Shown: in pieces, positions 1 through 8,808 of the stretch
How positions within the stretch are numbered: position 1 is the stretch's first letter
Layout of the letters: every line of letters begins with the position of its first letter
Origin: SZUA-368 sp028533045
GTDB lineage: Bacteria; Spirochaetota; Spirochaetia; DSM-2461
DNA length: 64,000 nt
Direction: 5' to 3'
NCBI GenBank assembly: GCA_050031985.1
Contig: JBNAIG010000019.1
Coordinates: 1-64,000 of the forward strand
Translations under genes and position numbers: made by a program
The notes under the pieces: generated by a model
What the model was told of the DNA's origin: nothing
Databases searched by the model: none
What the model saw: the letters and a program-made list of their open reading frames with translations, nothing else

Positions 1-927
1 AACATTCCTGTTTATGAATTAGGTCATGTCTCTATGGATGTCATGTTAGAGGCCTATCGAGTTGCAGATGTTACGGTTATTTCTTCGATTGAAGACAATT
101 TACCAAATATTATGCTTGAATCTATTTCTGTAGGGACTCCAGTTGTTGGATTTAAAGTTGGTGGTATAACGGAAACTGTTATTGATGGTAAAACAGGTTT
201 TACTGTTGAGATAAATGATTGCAGAAAGTTAGCAGAATATATTCATAAGGCAATTTATCTTGATCTTTCTAAAGAATGCCGTAGTTATGCTATTAACCAC
301 TTTAACTCTGAACTTCAAGCTAAAAAATATACAGAGATATACAGTGAGCTTCTAAGTAGCGATAAAGCTGATAATAGAACTGTATATACTAAGACTGAAT
401 TTGAATTACCAGAACCGATGGTTTTGTTTGATGTTTTGAATAATAAAATGCAAAATAGTACTGAGGTCATTAAAAATGTTAAGACGAAATTGAATAATGA
501 TATTTCAATAGAAAAAATACTTAATAATTCTATTCTTGAAGAACAAGATGTAGATAAACTTTTATATATAAAAACAATAAGGGATTCTGGATTATTTTAT
601 TACACATATTATCTTTCTCAATTTCAAAATATAGATGATCTTGGATATGATCCAGTTATTCATTATGTTTTAATTGGAGCATTTGAAAATAAGAATCCTA
701 ATCCTCTATTTGATAATAACTGGTATAAAGATAAATATTTGCAAGGTGAAGATGTGTCACTTAATCCATTATATCATTATATTGTTCAAGGGTATAAATT
801 GGGGTATAAGCCATCCTACGATTTTGATGTTGAGCAATATATTAAAGAAAATCCTTGTTTGTATAAAAATAGTAATAAAAACCCACTCAAGCATGCATTG
901 ACGGTAAGATTGGAAAGGGATTGCTAA
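1..927 (+). CDS. Glycosyltransferase family 4 (5' end outside window) with C-terminal repeat units
   Basis: The frame is open from base 1, so the N-terminal part lies outside the window. What remains starts inside the donor-binding domain: the segment with NIMLESISVGTPVV, then GGITETVIDGKTGF, is the usual nucleotide-sugar binding region of GT4 (GT-B fold) enzymes, including the ESISVGTPVV glutamate motif. From about base 580 the protein changes to three degenerate copies of a roughly 40-residue unit of the type F-x3-YYL...NPLxHYxxxG, the same unit that makes up the next gene. Such units are often attached to bacterial surface-polysaccharide glycosyltransferases; their function is not known to me. 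Very AT-rich, like genes up to 5660. Confidence 0.85.
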   Translation, partial: NIPVYELGHVSMDVMLEAYRVADVTVISSIEDNLPNIMLESISVGTPVVGFKVGGITETVIDGKTGFTVEINDCRKLAEYIHKAIYLDLSKECRSYAINHFNSELQAKKYTEIYSELLSSDKADNRTVYTKTEFELPEPMVLFDVLNNKMQNSTEVIKNVKTKLNNDISIEKILNNSILEEQDVDKLLYIKTIRDSGLFYYTYYLSQFQNIDDLGYDPVIHYVLIGAFENKNPNPLFDNNWYKDKYLQGEDVSLNPLYHYIVQGYKLGYKPSYDFDVEQYIKENPCLYKNSNKNPLKHALTVRLERDC

Positions 928-931
928 TCTC

Positions 932-1717
932 ATGGTAAAATTAAAGAATTTGAAACGTAAAATAAAAGTAACTACTTACTATTTTCCTCATATCTTAAGA
1001 TTTCGAGGATTCATTAGATTTAAAAGGCTAATGAAGAAGGAAAATGCATTTGATGCTAATTGGTATCTTGCCAAATATGAAGATATAAAGAATAAAAATA
1101 TTTCTGCTATTTGGCATTATTATGAATTTGGTTGGAAGGAGTTAAGGGATCCAAGTGAAGTCTTTTCAACAGAATATTATTTAGATAAATATAAAGATAT
1201 CAAATCTTTGGGAGTAAATCCTCTTCTTCATTATATTAAGAATGGTAAAAACGAAGGAAGATATTCTAACCAAGAAGAGGATGATATTGAGCTTATTTCT
1301 AGTTCAGGCTTTTTCGATAGTGATTTTTATTTAGAGAACAATCCTGATTTAGGAACGAGTAAAGATTTTGCCCTACTTCATTTTTATCGATGGGGAGGTC
1401 TTGAAGGACGTAGTCCTAGTATACATTTTAACTCGTCTTACTACTTGCATCAATATCCAGATATTTATGAATGTAAAATGAATCCCTTACTTCATTATAT
1501 TTTGTATGGAAAAGCAGAGGGACGTTATCCTGATGTACAACGTGAAAAGATTGATAGGCTGAGATGGGGGGGGATATTTGATGAAAAATTCTATTTAGAA
1601 TCAAACCCCGATGTTAAAAATTCTGGTCAAGATGCAGCCACACACTTTTATTATTATGGGCACAAAGAAGGTAGAGCCCCCTGTCCGAATTTCAACTGGA
1701 AATATTATTCCAAATAG
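932..1717 (+). CDS. Stand-alone protein of tandem glycosyltransferase-associated repeats
   Basis: A 261-residue protein starting 4 bases after the preceding glycosyltransferase. After a basic N-terminus of about 38 residues it consists only of repeats. Units begin at Phe40, 78, 128, 166, 216 and 254, so spacings alternate 38 and 50 and the true period is 88 residues (264 bases). Typical unit text is FDxxFYLExNPD, then ALLHFYxxGxxEGRxP. There is no catalytic domain, signal peptide or membrane segment. The last unit stops after FNWKYYSK, where the next unit would continue, so the gene may be truncated. Probably co-expressed with the upstream enzyme; a binding or scaffolding role is only a guess. 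Confidence 0.8.
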   Translation: MVKLKNLKRKIKVTTYYFPHILRFRGFIRFKRLMKKENAFDANWYLAKYEDIKNKNISAIWHYYEFGWKELRDPSEVFSTEYYLDKYKDIKSLGVNPLLHYIKNGKNEGRYSNQEEDDIELISSSGFFDSDFYLENNPDLGTSKDFALLHFYRWGGLEGRSPSIHFNSSYYLHQYPDIYECKMNPLLHYILYGKAEGRYPDVQREKIDRLRWGGIFDEKFYLESNPDVKNSGQDAATHFYYYGHKEGRAPCPNFNWKYYSK

Positions 1718-1746
1718 AGTAGAACGTTGATGATTTAATAAAAGAA

Positions 1747-2799
1747 TTAGTTTTTTTCTTCCAATTTGTTAATCATTTCTTGCTTATCATTCCATATATT
1801 TGCTATTAAGTTAGCAATTTTATCAAGATCAGAATCATTAATAGTAATATCTGATTGTTTATTTAATTTGTTCCCAAATAGAGTTTTTCTATTTGGGAAG
1901 TACTTATTTCTCACCCATTCGTTGGAGGCTTCAAATTCTAAATCATAAGCTTCATATAGTTTTTCAGGCATAATATATTTACTGTCGGAGAAATGTCTTT
2001 GAATATATGAAACAAGATTAGCTCTGTTTTTATTGGGTTTATTTTTGATCCACATAGGAACTATATTATTAAGGCGTCTTAATATTTCTACTCCTAATGC
2101 AGAAAGGCTTTCATTTGCATTCTTTGGATATATATAGTCTCTATTTGGCATATCAATTATTGATAGGATATCATCTATAATCGAGCCATTAACAAATTCT
2201 TTTTTGTCAAATATCCTAGGGATGATGTTTTTATCACCAAATACAGTGCTAAATCTTTCTATTGTTCTTCGATGATTACAAACATTATTCCAATAAGGGT
2301 TATTAGGGTAATGTGGAGCTTCAATAGTGCTTCCAGATCTTATTGCTGTCGAGTAAAGTGAGTTGGCTATATCCGCAGGCCGCCTCAAATATAGTATAAT
2401 TTTAATATCATCTATATTAAACTCATTTAATATTTTTTTAAGTTTTATTATTTCGTTTATATCAGTTAGACGGGATTGAAAATGCTCAGATGAAAATATA
2501 ATAGTTCCTGAATCAGGAAAATCTTTCATTATTAAATTAATTTCCTTTTTTAACTTTAAAATCATTTTGTTTTGAAATAATAATAACTCTTGATCCGAAT
2601 CCAATTTATGTTGTCTTGTAAAGTCATCTCTTCTAGATAGGTTGTATGCTGCAACGGAAAGCCCCCTATTGTTTGGAGATCCCGTGCTTTGAGTATATAT
2701 ATAGCCATTGTTGAGCATGATTTCTTTATTTAAATGAAAGAATTTTTGAATAGTCGTTGTTGCTGTTTTTTCTGTACCAATGTGTACGAAACATTTCAT
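1747..2799 (-). CDS. Sulfotransferase-family protein
   Basis: Predicted 350 residues from the ATG at 2799, preceded by a strong ribosome site (AAGGAGGAAATT), which favours it over an upstream start 15 codons earlier. The N-terminal HIGTEKTATTTIQKFF is the 5'-phosphosulfate (P-loop-like) motif of PAPS-dependent sulfotransferases, and KIILYLRRPADIANSLYS around the middle is the 3'-phosphate motif with its Arg and Ser. It would transfer sulfate from PAPS to an acceptor, here probably a sugar or surface glycan given the neighbours. It is encoded against the surrounding glycan genes. Acceptor unknown. Confidence 0.75.
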   Translation of the reverse strand: MKCFVHIGTEKTATTTIQKFFHLNKEIMLNNGYIYTQSTGSPNNRGLSVAAYNLSRRDDFTRQHKLDSDQELLLFQNKMILKLKKEINLIMKDFPDSGTIIFSSEHFQSRLTDINEIIKLKKILNEFNIDDIKIILYLRRPADIANSLYSTAIRSGSTIEAPHYPNNPYWNNVCNHRRTIERFSTVFGDKNIIPRIFDKKEFVNGSIIDDILSIIDMPNRDYIYPKNANESLSALGVEILRRLNNIVPMWIKNKPNKNRANLVSYIQRHFSDSKYIMPEKLYEAYDLEFEASNEWVRNKYFPNRKTLFGNKLNKQSDITINDSDLDKIANLIANIWNDKQEMINKLEEKN

Positions 2800-2815
2800 A
2801 ATTTCCTCCTTTGAT

Positions 2816-2844
2816 ATGTATGTTTGTTTTGTATGAAGGGTCAA
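2816..2844 (-). promoter_or_regulatory. Predicted promoter of the reverse sulfotransferase gene
   Basis: On the reverse strand TTGACC (2839-2844) is followed after 17 bases by ATACAT (2816-2821). The -35 box is good and the -10 box moderate. It lies just upstream of the ribosome site of the gene starting at 2799. Confidence 0.4.
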
Positions 2845-2919
2845 GTATAGGGTAACTATACTACAATGATTTGTTTTTTTCAGGTAGAAAAATTAATTAA
2901 AATAGATTAGAGTAAAAAT

Positions 2920-3540
2920 ATGAAAAGAGTAATGATTGAAACATATCCACGTAGTGGCCATCATTTTTTAATACATAAAATTTTGTATCCAATATGTAAT
3001 AATCCTTTAAACTACTGTGAGTGTTATGATCACTGTAATACTGTACCATGTCCTGATAATAGACGAATTCAAAAAAGTCATGATTTTCTTCTAAAAGATC
3101 CAATTTTAGAGAACTTTAAATATTTAATTCAGTATCGTCATCCCTATGAATCTATTGTTTCATTTTTCAAACTTATGGAAACTGAGAATAATGTAAATTA
3201 TCAATATGATAGAAAAGGTTGGAATGACTTCTTAAATAACAAAATTGATTATTGGCTTGCATTTATGGATAAGTGGGCTGGTTCTCAATCATTGTTTAAT
3301 AATGATGTTATGCATGTACAGTACTCTCAGTTGATAAATGATTTGGAAGAAACGGTTACAAAAATAACTCATTTTATAGAAATCGATGATTATGATAAAA
3401 GTAAGCTGCAAGAGATCAATCCTCGAAAGTTAACTAATACCCGGAATTTTGAATATTTCAAATTACGTGATATTTGGAAAGTAGATCGCCGTTGTAAAGA
3501 AGCAATTAAGCGTTTGCAAATCGAGAAAGTTACAATTTAG
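2920..3540 (+). CDS. Small sulfotransferase-family protein
   Basis: 206 residues. ETYPRSGHHFLIHKIL at the N-terminus is a sulfotransferase 5'-phosphosulfate loop and YLIQYRHPYESIVSFFKL is the 3'-phosphate motif (Arg, and Ser in ESIVSFF). It is short for the family but contains both cofactor motifs. No clear Shine-Dalgarno precedes the ATG; TAGAGT at 2908-2913 lies 6 bases before it, the spacing seen at other predicted leaderless starts here. It sits 8 bases before the exporter permease, so sulfation is probably tied to the exported glycan. Acceptor unknown. Confidence 0.7.
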   Translation: MKRVMIETYPRSGHHFLIHKILYPICNNPLNYCECYDHCNTVPCPDNRRIQKSHDFLLKDPILENFKYLIQYRHPYESIVSFFKLMETENNVNYQYDRKGWNDFLNNKIDYWLAFMDKWAGSQSLFNNDVMHVQYSQLINDLEETVTKITHFIEIDDYDKSKLQEINPRKLTNTRNFEYFKLRDIWKVDRRCKEAIKRLQIEKVTI

Positions 3541-3548
3541 GTTATTTT

Positions 3549-4349
3549 GTGTTAGCTTTTTTTACTTTTTTTAGAGATATTTTTAAGAATCGCTTCCTAC
3601 TTTTTCAATTAGTTCATAGGGATGTTTTTTCACAATATAAAAATTCGCGTTTAGGGATTTTTTGGGCCTTTGCAGAACCGCTAGCCTTTATGGGGGTTTT
3701 GTATTTGGTGTTTGGTATAGGTTTAAGAGGTGGAAGAGATATGTCCATCCCATTTATTTGTTATCTTGTAAGTGGTATGAGTGTTGTTAATCTCTTTTCT
3801 GCTGGTTTAACAAAATCTGTAAGGACAGTTAAATCCCACTCTTTCTTGTTAAAAAAGGTAAACTTTAGATTAAGTTTATTGCCATTTTCCACTGTTATTA
3901 GTGAAGTTATCAATCACTTTCTTTTTTTCATTGCAGTGATTATTATTCTTTTTGTAAATCAACAATTTCCTAATTGGTATTGGTTTCAGTTATTTTACTA
4001 TTTAATTGCCGTTATCGCTTTTATGGTTGGTCTGAGTTTTTTTGTTTCTGCCATAGGGGTTTTTGTTAACGACCTTGCCAGTGTAATTTCTATCTTTACC
4101 CGTGTTTTGTTTTATTTTACTCCCGTGTTTTGGGATTATGAAATGTTACCGGAGACAATACAAAAATATGTGAGACTTAATCCTCTTTTTTATATAGCTA
4201 CGGGATACAGGGATTCTCTCTTTTATAATATACCTTTTTGGGAAAAGCCTGGCTTAACTCTTTACTATTGGTGTTGGGTTCTGTTTTTTCTTATATTAGG
4301 TGTTTTTACATTTAGAAAGTTAAGTCCACAGTTCGCCGACTATATTTAG
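3549..4349 (+). CDS. ABC-2 type polysaccharide export permease (Wzm/TagG/KpsM-like)
   Basis: 266 residues with about six hydrophobic segments. The N-terminal text LVHRDVFSQYKNSRLGIFWAFAEPLAFMGVLYLVFG is characteristic of ABC-2 permeases that export O-antigen or capsule (the R-x2-F-x-Y/S-x2-LG-x2-W motif), and the C-terminal FTPVFWDYEMLP...LNPLFYIATGYRDSLFY is the matching conserved end. The start appears to be GTG at 3549 because no closer ATG fits. It pairs with the ATPase 11 bases downstream to form an inner-membrane exporter for lipid-linked glycan. Confidence 0.88.
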   Translation: MLAFFTFFRDIFKNRFLLFQLVHRDVFSQYKNSRLGIFWAFAEPLAFMGVLYLVFGIGLRGGRDMSIPFICYLVSGMSVVNLFSAGLTKSVRTVKSHSFLLKKVNFRLSLLPFSTVISEVINHFLFFIAVIIILFVNQQFPNWYWFQLFYYLIAVIAFMVGLSFFVSAIGVFVNDLASVISIFTRVLFYFTPVFWDYEMLPETIQKYVRLNPLFYIATGYRDSLFYNIPFWEKPGLTLYYWCWVLFFLILGVFTFRKLSPQFADYI

Positions 4350-4360
4350 GGGATTTAGCA

Positions 4361-5668
4361 ATGATAAAAATTTCAAATGTATCAAAGCATTATAAATTAT
4401 ATGAACGAAATGTTATTGATCGATTTAAAGATACTTTTTTAGGGAAATCAAATTATAATACCTTCAAGGCCATAGAAAATGTAACCTTAGATATTAAAAA
4501 AGGTGAGATATTGGGTTTAGTGGGAAGGAATGGAGCTGGTAAATCTACTCTTCTTAAAATGATAAGTGGTATTACTAAGCCTACAAGTGGCAGTATTGAA
4601 GTCAACGGTAGGATTATCCCTCTATTGGAATTAACCGCCGGTTTCAATATGGAGTATACTGGCCGTGAGAATATATACTTCTATTGTTCCATGCAGGGAA
4701 TGAAGAAAAAGGAGATTGATAAAATCTATGATGAGGTAGTTGCCTTTTCTGAATTGGAAGATTTTATTGATGTTCCATTAAAAAAATATTCCAGTGGTAT
4801 GAAGTCAAGATTGGGCTTTGCAGTTTCCATTAATATAAACCCTGATATTTTAATTTTAGATGAAGTCCTTTCTGTTGGTGACGATTTATTCAGAAGAAAA
4901 AGCTTTCAAAAAATGAATGAGTTCTTTGAAAGTGGTAAAACTATTATTTTTGTTACCCATTCAATGCCAAATATCATCCAGATGTGTAGCCGTGCTGTGT
5001 TATTACATAAGGGTGAGATTCTTTATGATGGGGTTCCTAAAGATGTTGTCCAACAATACAACCGGCTTCTTTCAAGTTCGGATAAAAAAGTCATAGATGA
5101 TATAAAGGCAGAATCTATGAATAAAAAGAATCTAGATGGAAAAAAGCAAATTGACAACGAAAAATCTCAAATGGTGCTTCATAATTCAGACAATGACTAT
5201 TATGTCGAGAAGTTTGGAGAAAAGACATATAAAGCAGATGTCGACTCTAGTCTAGTCGTTGATGGGTTTAATATTAAAAACTCTTCAGATAAGAAAGTTA
5301 ACCATCTTGTTTTTAACAAGGAATACTCTTTTTCTTTTAAGCTAAAAACAAATGTTGATCTTAAGAAATTTAGGGTTATTTGTGTGTTGACGGGATCTAA
5401 GGGAGAAGACCTTTCTGTAATTGTTAGGCCGAATTCCAAAACTTATTTTGAGGTTTTAGAAAAAGATAAGGATCAACAATTTTCCATAAAATTCAGGACT
5501 TTGTTAAAGCAAGGAATATATGGGTTAAAAGTATCAATTGTATCGCATGAAAAGACAGAGAATGAGATATTATGTAATATTAATGACGCTGTTGTTTTTA
5601 AAGTGTTAGACCATCAATTTAATCATAATCGAAGTATTGTAAGTCTCCTATATTCAGATGAGAGTTAG
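4361..5668 (+). CDS. ABC transporter ATPase with C-terminal glycan-recognition domain (Wzt-like)
   Basis: 435 residues. Nucleotide-binding domain in the first 240 residues: Walker A GRNGAGKST (55-63), signature YSSGMKSRL (143-151), Walker B ILILDEVLSVGDD (163-175) and the H-loop FVTHSM. A charged linker follows, then about 140 residues of predicted beta-rich sequence like the Wzt C-terminal domain, which in known systems binds the non-reducing end of the O-polysaccharide before export. A ribosome site (GGGGATTT) precedes the ATG. The 3' end overlaps the next gene by 11 bases, exactly where base composition changes. Confidence 0.9.
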   Translation: MIKISNVSKHYKLYERNVIDRFKDTFLGKSNYNTFKAIENVTLDIKKGEILGLVGRNGAGKSTLLKMISGITKPTSGSIEVNGRIIPLLELTAGFNMEYTGRENIYFYCSMQGMKKKEIDKIYDEVVAFSELEDFIDVPLKKYSSGMKSRLGFAVSININPDILILDEVLSVGDDLFRRKSFQKMNEFFESGKTIIFVTHSMPNIIQMCSRAVLLHKGEILYDGVPKDVVQQYNRLLSSSDKKVIDDIKAESMNKKNLDGKKQIDNEKSQMVLHNSDNDYYVEKFGEKTYKADVDSSLVVDGFNIKNSSDKKVNHLVFNKEYSFSFKLKTNVDLKKFRVICVLTGSKGEDLSVIVRPNSKTYFEVLEKDKDQQFSIKFRTLLKQGIYGLKVSIVSHEKTENEILCNINDAVVFKVLDHQFNHNRSIVSLLYSDES

Positions 5669-7055
5669 TACTGGACTTTCCAACAACATCGCCATCCTCG
5701 GCTGGTCCGACCTTTCCAAAGGAGCCTCATTAGGAGGTGGTTACAATCTCATAGCCCAACAGCACGCTCTTTATCTTAAAAACCGGGGAAATAACGTCTA
5801 CTACCTAAAAAGCGGTAGGGATTTTTCATTGGCAGGGGCTTTCACTCAAAAGACTAAACAAAAGATACGCTTCCATAAGGAGTGGGAAGGGATAGAATGC
5901 TATAGTCTCATCAATCCCCATAACTGGGCCCCGGCCGATAGAAATAGCGCTAACCGGGAGTATCAAATTAGCGATGAAAAACAGGATGGGCTTGTTGTCA
6001 ATTGGTTAAAAAAGTACCAAATTGATCAAGTCATTATCCATTCTCTGGAAGGTCAGTCCTTCTCCCTCATTCCGCGACTTAAGGAAGAGTCAATTTCTAC
6101 CTTGGTCTTTTGCCATGACTATTATTTTACTTGCCCCAGGGTTAGTTTCCTTTTTGAAGGGAAGACTCCCTGTTTAGATTGTGAAAGGGGAGAGCGTTGT
6201 GATTCCTGCATGTCGGAGGATTTCCGTTTTCCTCTTAAGCAGTATCTTAAAAGTCGGTTTCCTTTACTTGCTAAAAAAAGTGGCCCGTTGAATACCTTAG
6301 CCACGACTTCGAGGACTCAATTAAACGTATCCAATTCTACCCTTCTTGAGAGTGTTAAAAAGGGATGGGGCGATTCTTCCTGGGGTATGAGAAATTCTCA
6401 GGCTATTTCTGCATTGAATCAGGCCGACAGGGTTCTTTCCCCTTCCTGTTTTTTAGGAGAGATTCTTCTAGCGGGAGGACTTGAGAAGAATAAGCTGGAG
6501 CTTGCCCGAATCGGTCTTAACCATCTTGATGATTTAAAAAAAAGGCCTTTTATAGAAGGGCCGCAGGATGGGCGGATTCATTTTGCCTTTCACGGTGGTT
6601 CCCTGTATCATAAAGGGGTCTCATTACTGTTAGATGCCATTAGCCTTTTGAAGGAAGAGACTAGGGCTAAAGCTTGCTTCCATCTTTGGGGTGTTTCCTT
6701 ATCTAATGAAGAGAAGAACATTATTTGTTACCCCCCATATAAAACTGATGAATTATCCAGTCACGCTTCTCTTTATCATGTGGGAATATTGGCTCACCTC
6801 TGGTTTGAAAATTCCCCGGTGGCTATGCTGGAACATCTGGCCATGGGGAAAGCTGTTATTACCCCCCGTTTAGGAGGAGTGGAAGACTATATTATTGATG
6901 GGAAAAACGGTTGGTTTTTTGAACCGGGAAAGGGGGAGAGTCTAGCTCAGGTTCTTGAGAGAATCATAAATGATAAAGAGATACCTCAAGTAGAGAGAAG
7001 TATTGTTAATAACTCGGAAAACTTCTTCCATTCTCTCGAATTTATTGATTCGTAG
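5658..7055 (+). CDS. Glycosyltransferase family 4 with a four-cysteine cluster
   Basis: 465 residues. C-terminal GT-B donor domain with NSPVAMLEHLAMGKAVI then GGVEDYIIDGKNGW. The N-terminal domain carries HDYYFTCPR followed by two CxxC pairs (Cys172/175 and 181/184), a zinc-knuckle-like arrangement found in some GT4 enzymes. Cytoplasmic; likely builds the exported glycan. The start codon overlaps the end of the exporter ATPase, so the genes can be translationally coupled, yet base composition becomes much less AT-rich from this gene onward. Confidence 0.85.
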   Translation: MRVSTGLSNNIAILGWSDLSKGASLGGGYNLIAQQHALYLKNRGNNVYYLKSGRDFSLAGAFTQKTKQKIRFHKEWEGIECYSLINPHNWAPADRNSANREYQISDEKQDGLVVNWLKKYQIDQVIIHSLEGQSFSLIPRLKEESISTLVFCHDYYFTCPRVSFLFEGKTPCLDCERGERCDSCMSEDFRFPLKQYLKSRFPLLAKKSGPLNTLATTSRTQLNVSNSTLLESVKKGWGDSSWGMRNSQAISALNQADRVLSPSCFLGEILLAGGLEKNKLELARIGLNHLDDLKKRPFIEGPQDGRIHFAFHGGSLYHKGVSLLLDAISLLKEETRAKACFHLWGVSLSNEEKNIICYPPYKTDELSSHASLYHVGILAHLWFENSPVAMLEHLAMGKAVITPRLGGVEDYIIDGKNGWFFEPGKGESLAQVLERIINDKEIPQVERSIVNNSENFFHSLEFIDS

Positions 7056-7073
7056 CTATAAGGGGTTTACAAT
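7045..7073 (+). promoter_or_regulatory. Predicted leaderless promoter of glf
   Basis: TTGATT (7045-7050), 17 bases, TACAAT (7068-7073), then 6 bases (AATCCC) and the glf ATG. Transcription would be expected to start at about the A of the start codon. No Shine-Dalgarno lies at normal spacing. Confidence 0.6.
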
Positions 7074-7079
7074 AATCCC

Positions 7080-8243
7080 ATGCCAAACATTCTAATAACC
7101 GGAGCCGGCCTATCCGGCACCGTAATCGCCCGCCACTTGGCGGAAAAAGACTACAACCTCACCGTCATTGACGAAAAGGACCACACCGCCGGTCACTGCC
7201 GTTCCTACCGGGACGAAAAAACAAACGTCATGGTCCACCAGTACGGCCCTCACATTTTCCATACCGATATCAAAGAAGTCTGGGACTATGTGAATCAATA
7301 CGCCCAATTCATGCCCTATACAAACCGCGTTAAGGCCCATACCGAATTCGGCACCTTCAGTCTCCCCGTCAACCTCCTCACCCTTAGCCAGCGCTTCGGC
7401 AGGGAGTTCTCCCCTCGGGAAGCCTACGACTTTGTTCAGTCTAAGGCGGACAAGTCTATTACAGATCCTAAAAATTTTGAGGAAAAGGGGCTTAGCCTGA
7501 TGGGTGAAGAGCTTTACCATACCTTCTTCTCCGGCTACACTCTCAAGCAGTGGGGACGTGATCCCAAGGAACTGCCCGCCTCCGTCCTCTCCCGGCTTCC
7601 CTTTCGCTTTAACTACGACGACAACTATTTTACCCATCCCTACCAGGGAATGCCCAAAGAGGGCTATTCTACGCTCATAGAGAACATCCTGGACCATCCC
7701 AACATCAAAGTCAAACTGAATACGGTCTTTACCAAAGAGATGGCCGCTCAGTACGACCATGTTTTCTACTCGGGACAGCTGGACCGCTACTTTGACTTTG
7801 AACTGGGCCGCCTGGAATACCGTACCCTGGACTTTGAAAAATTCTACCCCGGCAAAGAGGAAACTTTAAACGGCGATTACCAGGGCGGCGCAGTCGTGAA
7901 TTACTGCAGTCCCAAAATCCCCTATACCCGCATTACCGAACACAAGCACTTCGCCCCCTGGGAAGAGCACGAAGGGACCGTCTGCTACAAGGAATTCAGC
8001 CGTAACTGCGAGCCTACGGACATACCTTATTACCCGGTCCGCCTAAGCGGTAAGAACGACCTCTTGGACAAATACGTGGCCGAAGCAGAAAAATTAACAG
8101 GCATCACCTTTGTGGGACGTTTGGGGCTCTACCGCTACTTTGACATGGATAAGACCATAGACGCCGCTCTTAAGACAGCCCGTCAGTTTGAAAAGACATT
8201 CAAGGCCGGGGAAAACTGTTCAATGCCCTTCGCAGAGCTGTAG
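7080..8243 (+). CDS. glf: UDP-galactopyranose mutase
   Basis: 387 residues, normal length for the family. Converts UDP-galactopyranose to UDP-galactofuranose using reduced FAD. The N-terminal LITGAGLSGTVIARHLAE is the FAD-binding Rossmann motif. Other family signatures: YGPHIFHT, NRVKAHTEFGTFSLPVN, FFSGYTLKQWGRDP, LPFRFNYDDNYF and the C-terminal GRLGLYRYFDMDKTI. It implies galactofuranose in a surface glycan and fits the upstream transferases and the GlfT-like transferase at 31898. Confidence 0.95.
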   Translation: MPNILITGAGLSGTVIARHLAEKDYNLTVIDEKDHTAGHCRSYRDEKTNVMVHQYGPHIFHTDIKEVWDYVNQYAQFMPYTNRVKAHTEFGTFSLPVNLLTLSQRFGREFSPREAYDFVQSKADKSITDPKNFEEKGLSLMGEELYHTFFSGYTLKQWGRDPKELPASVLSRLPFRFNYDDNYFTHPYQGMPKEGYSTLIENILDHPNIKVKLNTVFTKEMAAQYDHVFYSGQLDRYFDFELGRLEYRTLDFEKFYPGKEETLNGDYQGGAVVNYCSPKIPYTRITEHKHFAPWEEHEGTVCYKEFSRNCEPTDIPYYPVRLSGKNDLLDKYVAEAEKLTGITFVGRLGLYRYFDMDKTIDAALKTARQFEKTFKAGENCSMPFAEL

Positions 8244-8253
8244 GGGGGTAAAG

Positions 8254-8285
8254 CTATAGCTATTCTCTTGTTTTGGGTTTATACT
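8254..8285 (+). promoter_or_regulatory. Promoter block shared by toxin-antitoxin genes
   Basis: The block CTATAGCTATTCT, then TTGTTTTGGG and TTATACTTTTC recurs almost unchanged before mntA (10345-10379) and, altered, in both decayed cassettes (9290 and 13320). TATACT at 8280-8285 is a plausible -10; no good -35 lies at 17 bases, so conserved bases between may be a regulator site. Here an AAGAGG ribosome site separates it from the gene. Confidence 0.45.
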
Positions 8286-8303
8286 TTTCATAAGAGGATA
8301 CAT

Positions 8304-8516
8304 ATGGTTACAAGGGATGAAATAAAGACTTGGAATTTTCAAGAAAAAATGCTTGTTATGGAAGAGTTGTGGGATGAAATCGCCCGGGAGCATGAAAATG
8401 ACCTTTTTCCAGAGTGGCATAATGATATACTGGAGAAGCGATATAAAAAGAGAAAAAACGGAGAAGAACCTCATTATTCATTAGATGATGTTCGAAAAGC
8501 ATTTTCTGAGAAGTAG
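8304..8516 (+). CDS. Antitoxin of the 'addiction module component' type (TIGR02574-like)
   Basis: 70 residues from the ATG at 8304, chosen because AAGAGG lies 6 bases upstream. The sequence (WNFQEKMLVMEELWDEIARE in the first half, a Lys/Arg-rich middle, then SLDDVRKAFSEK) resembles the small acidic/basic antitoxins that accompany ParE/RelE toxins. It ends 1 base before the toxin start, so the two are an operon. It presumably binds and neutralises that toxin and may repress the operon. Confidence 0.65.
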   Translation: MVTRDEIKTWNFQEKMLVMEELWDEIAREHENDLFPEWHNDILEKRYKKRKNGEEPHYSLDDVRKAFSEK

Positions 8517-8517
8517 A

Positions 8518-8808
8518 ATGATTATCCGAATCACCAAATCCGCATGGAGTGACTTAGATATTGGTTATGAATACTATGAAGAGAAAAGTAAAGGATTAGG
8601 TCGGTATTTTTCAGATACGATATTTTCCGAGATAGATTCATTGCAGATTTATGCCGGGATTCATATTAAAATTCAAAATCATTATCGATTTTTAGTAAAG
8701 AAATTTCCTTTTGCAATTTACTATACAATTGAAAATGATATAGTGTTCATTGATGCCATTCTTGATTGTAGGCTTAACCCTGCTTCAATTGATGAAAGGT
8801 TAATATAA
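8518..8808 (+). CDS. ParE/RelE-family toxin
   Basis: 96 residues from ATG at 8518 directly after the antitoxin stop. RITKSAWSDLDIGYEYYEEKSKGLG at the N-terminus and NHYRFLVKKFPFAIYYTIENDIVFIDAILD in the C-terminal half follow the ParE/RelE fold pattern (helical hairpin, then a four-stranded sheet with YRxLVKKFPFAIYY). ParE members poison gyrase and RelE members cleave mRNA on the ribosome; sequence alone does not decide which. Confidence 0.75.
   Translation: MIIRITKSAWSDLDIGYEYYEEKSKGLGRYFSDTIFSEIDSLQIYAGIHIKIQNHYRFLVKKFPFAIYYTIENDIVFIDAILDCRLNPASIDERLI

Noticed and set aside
1049..1717. CRISPR-like repeats or recent DNA repeats
   Set aside because: The 264-base periodicity is only at the protein level; the DNA copies are diverged and continuous within a gene.
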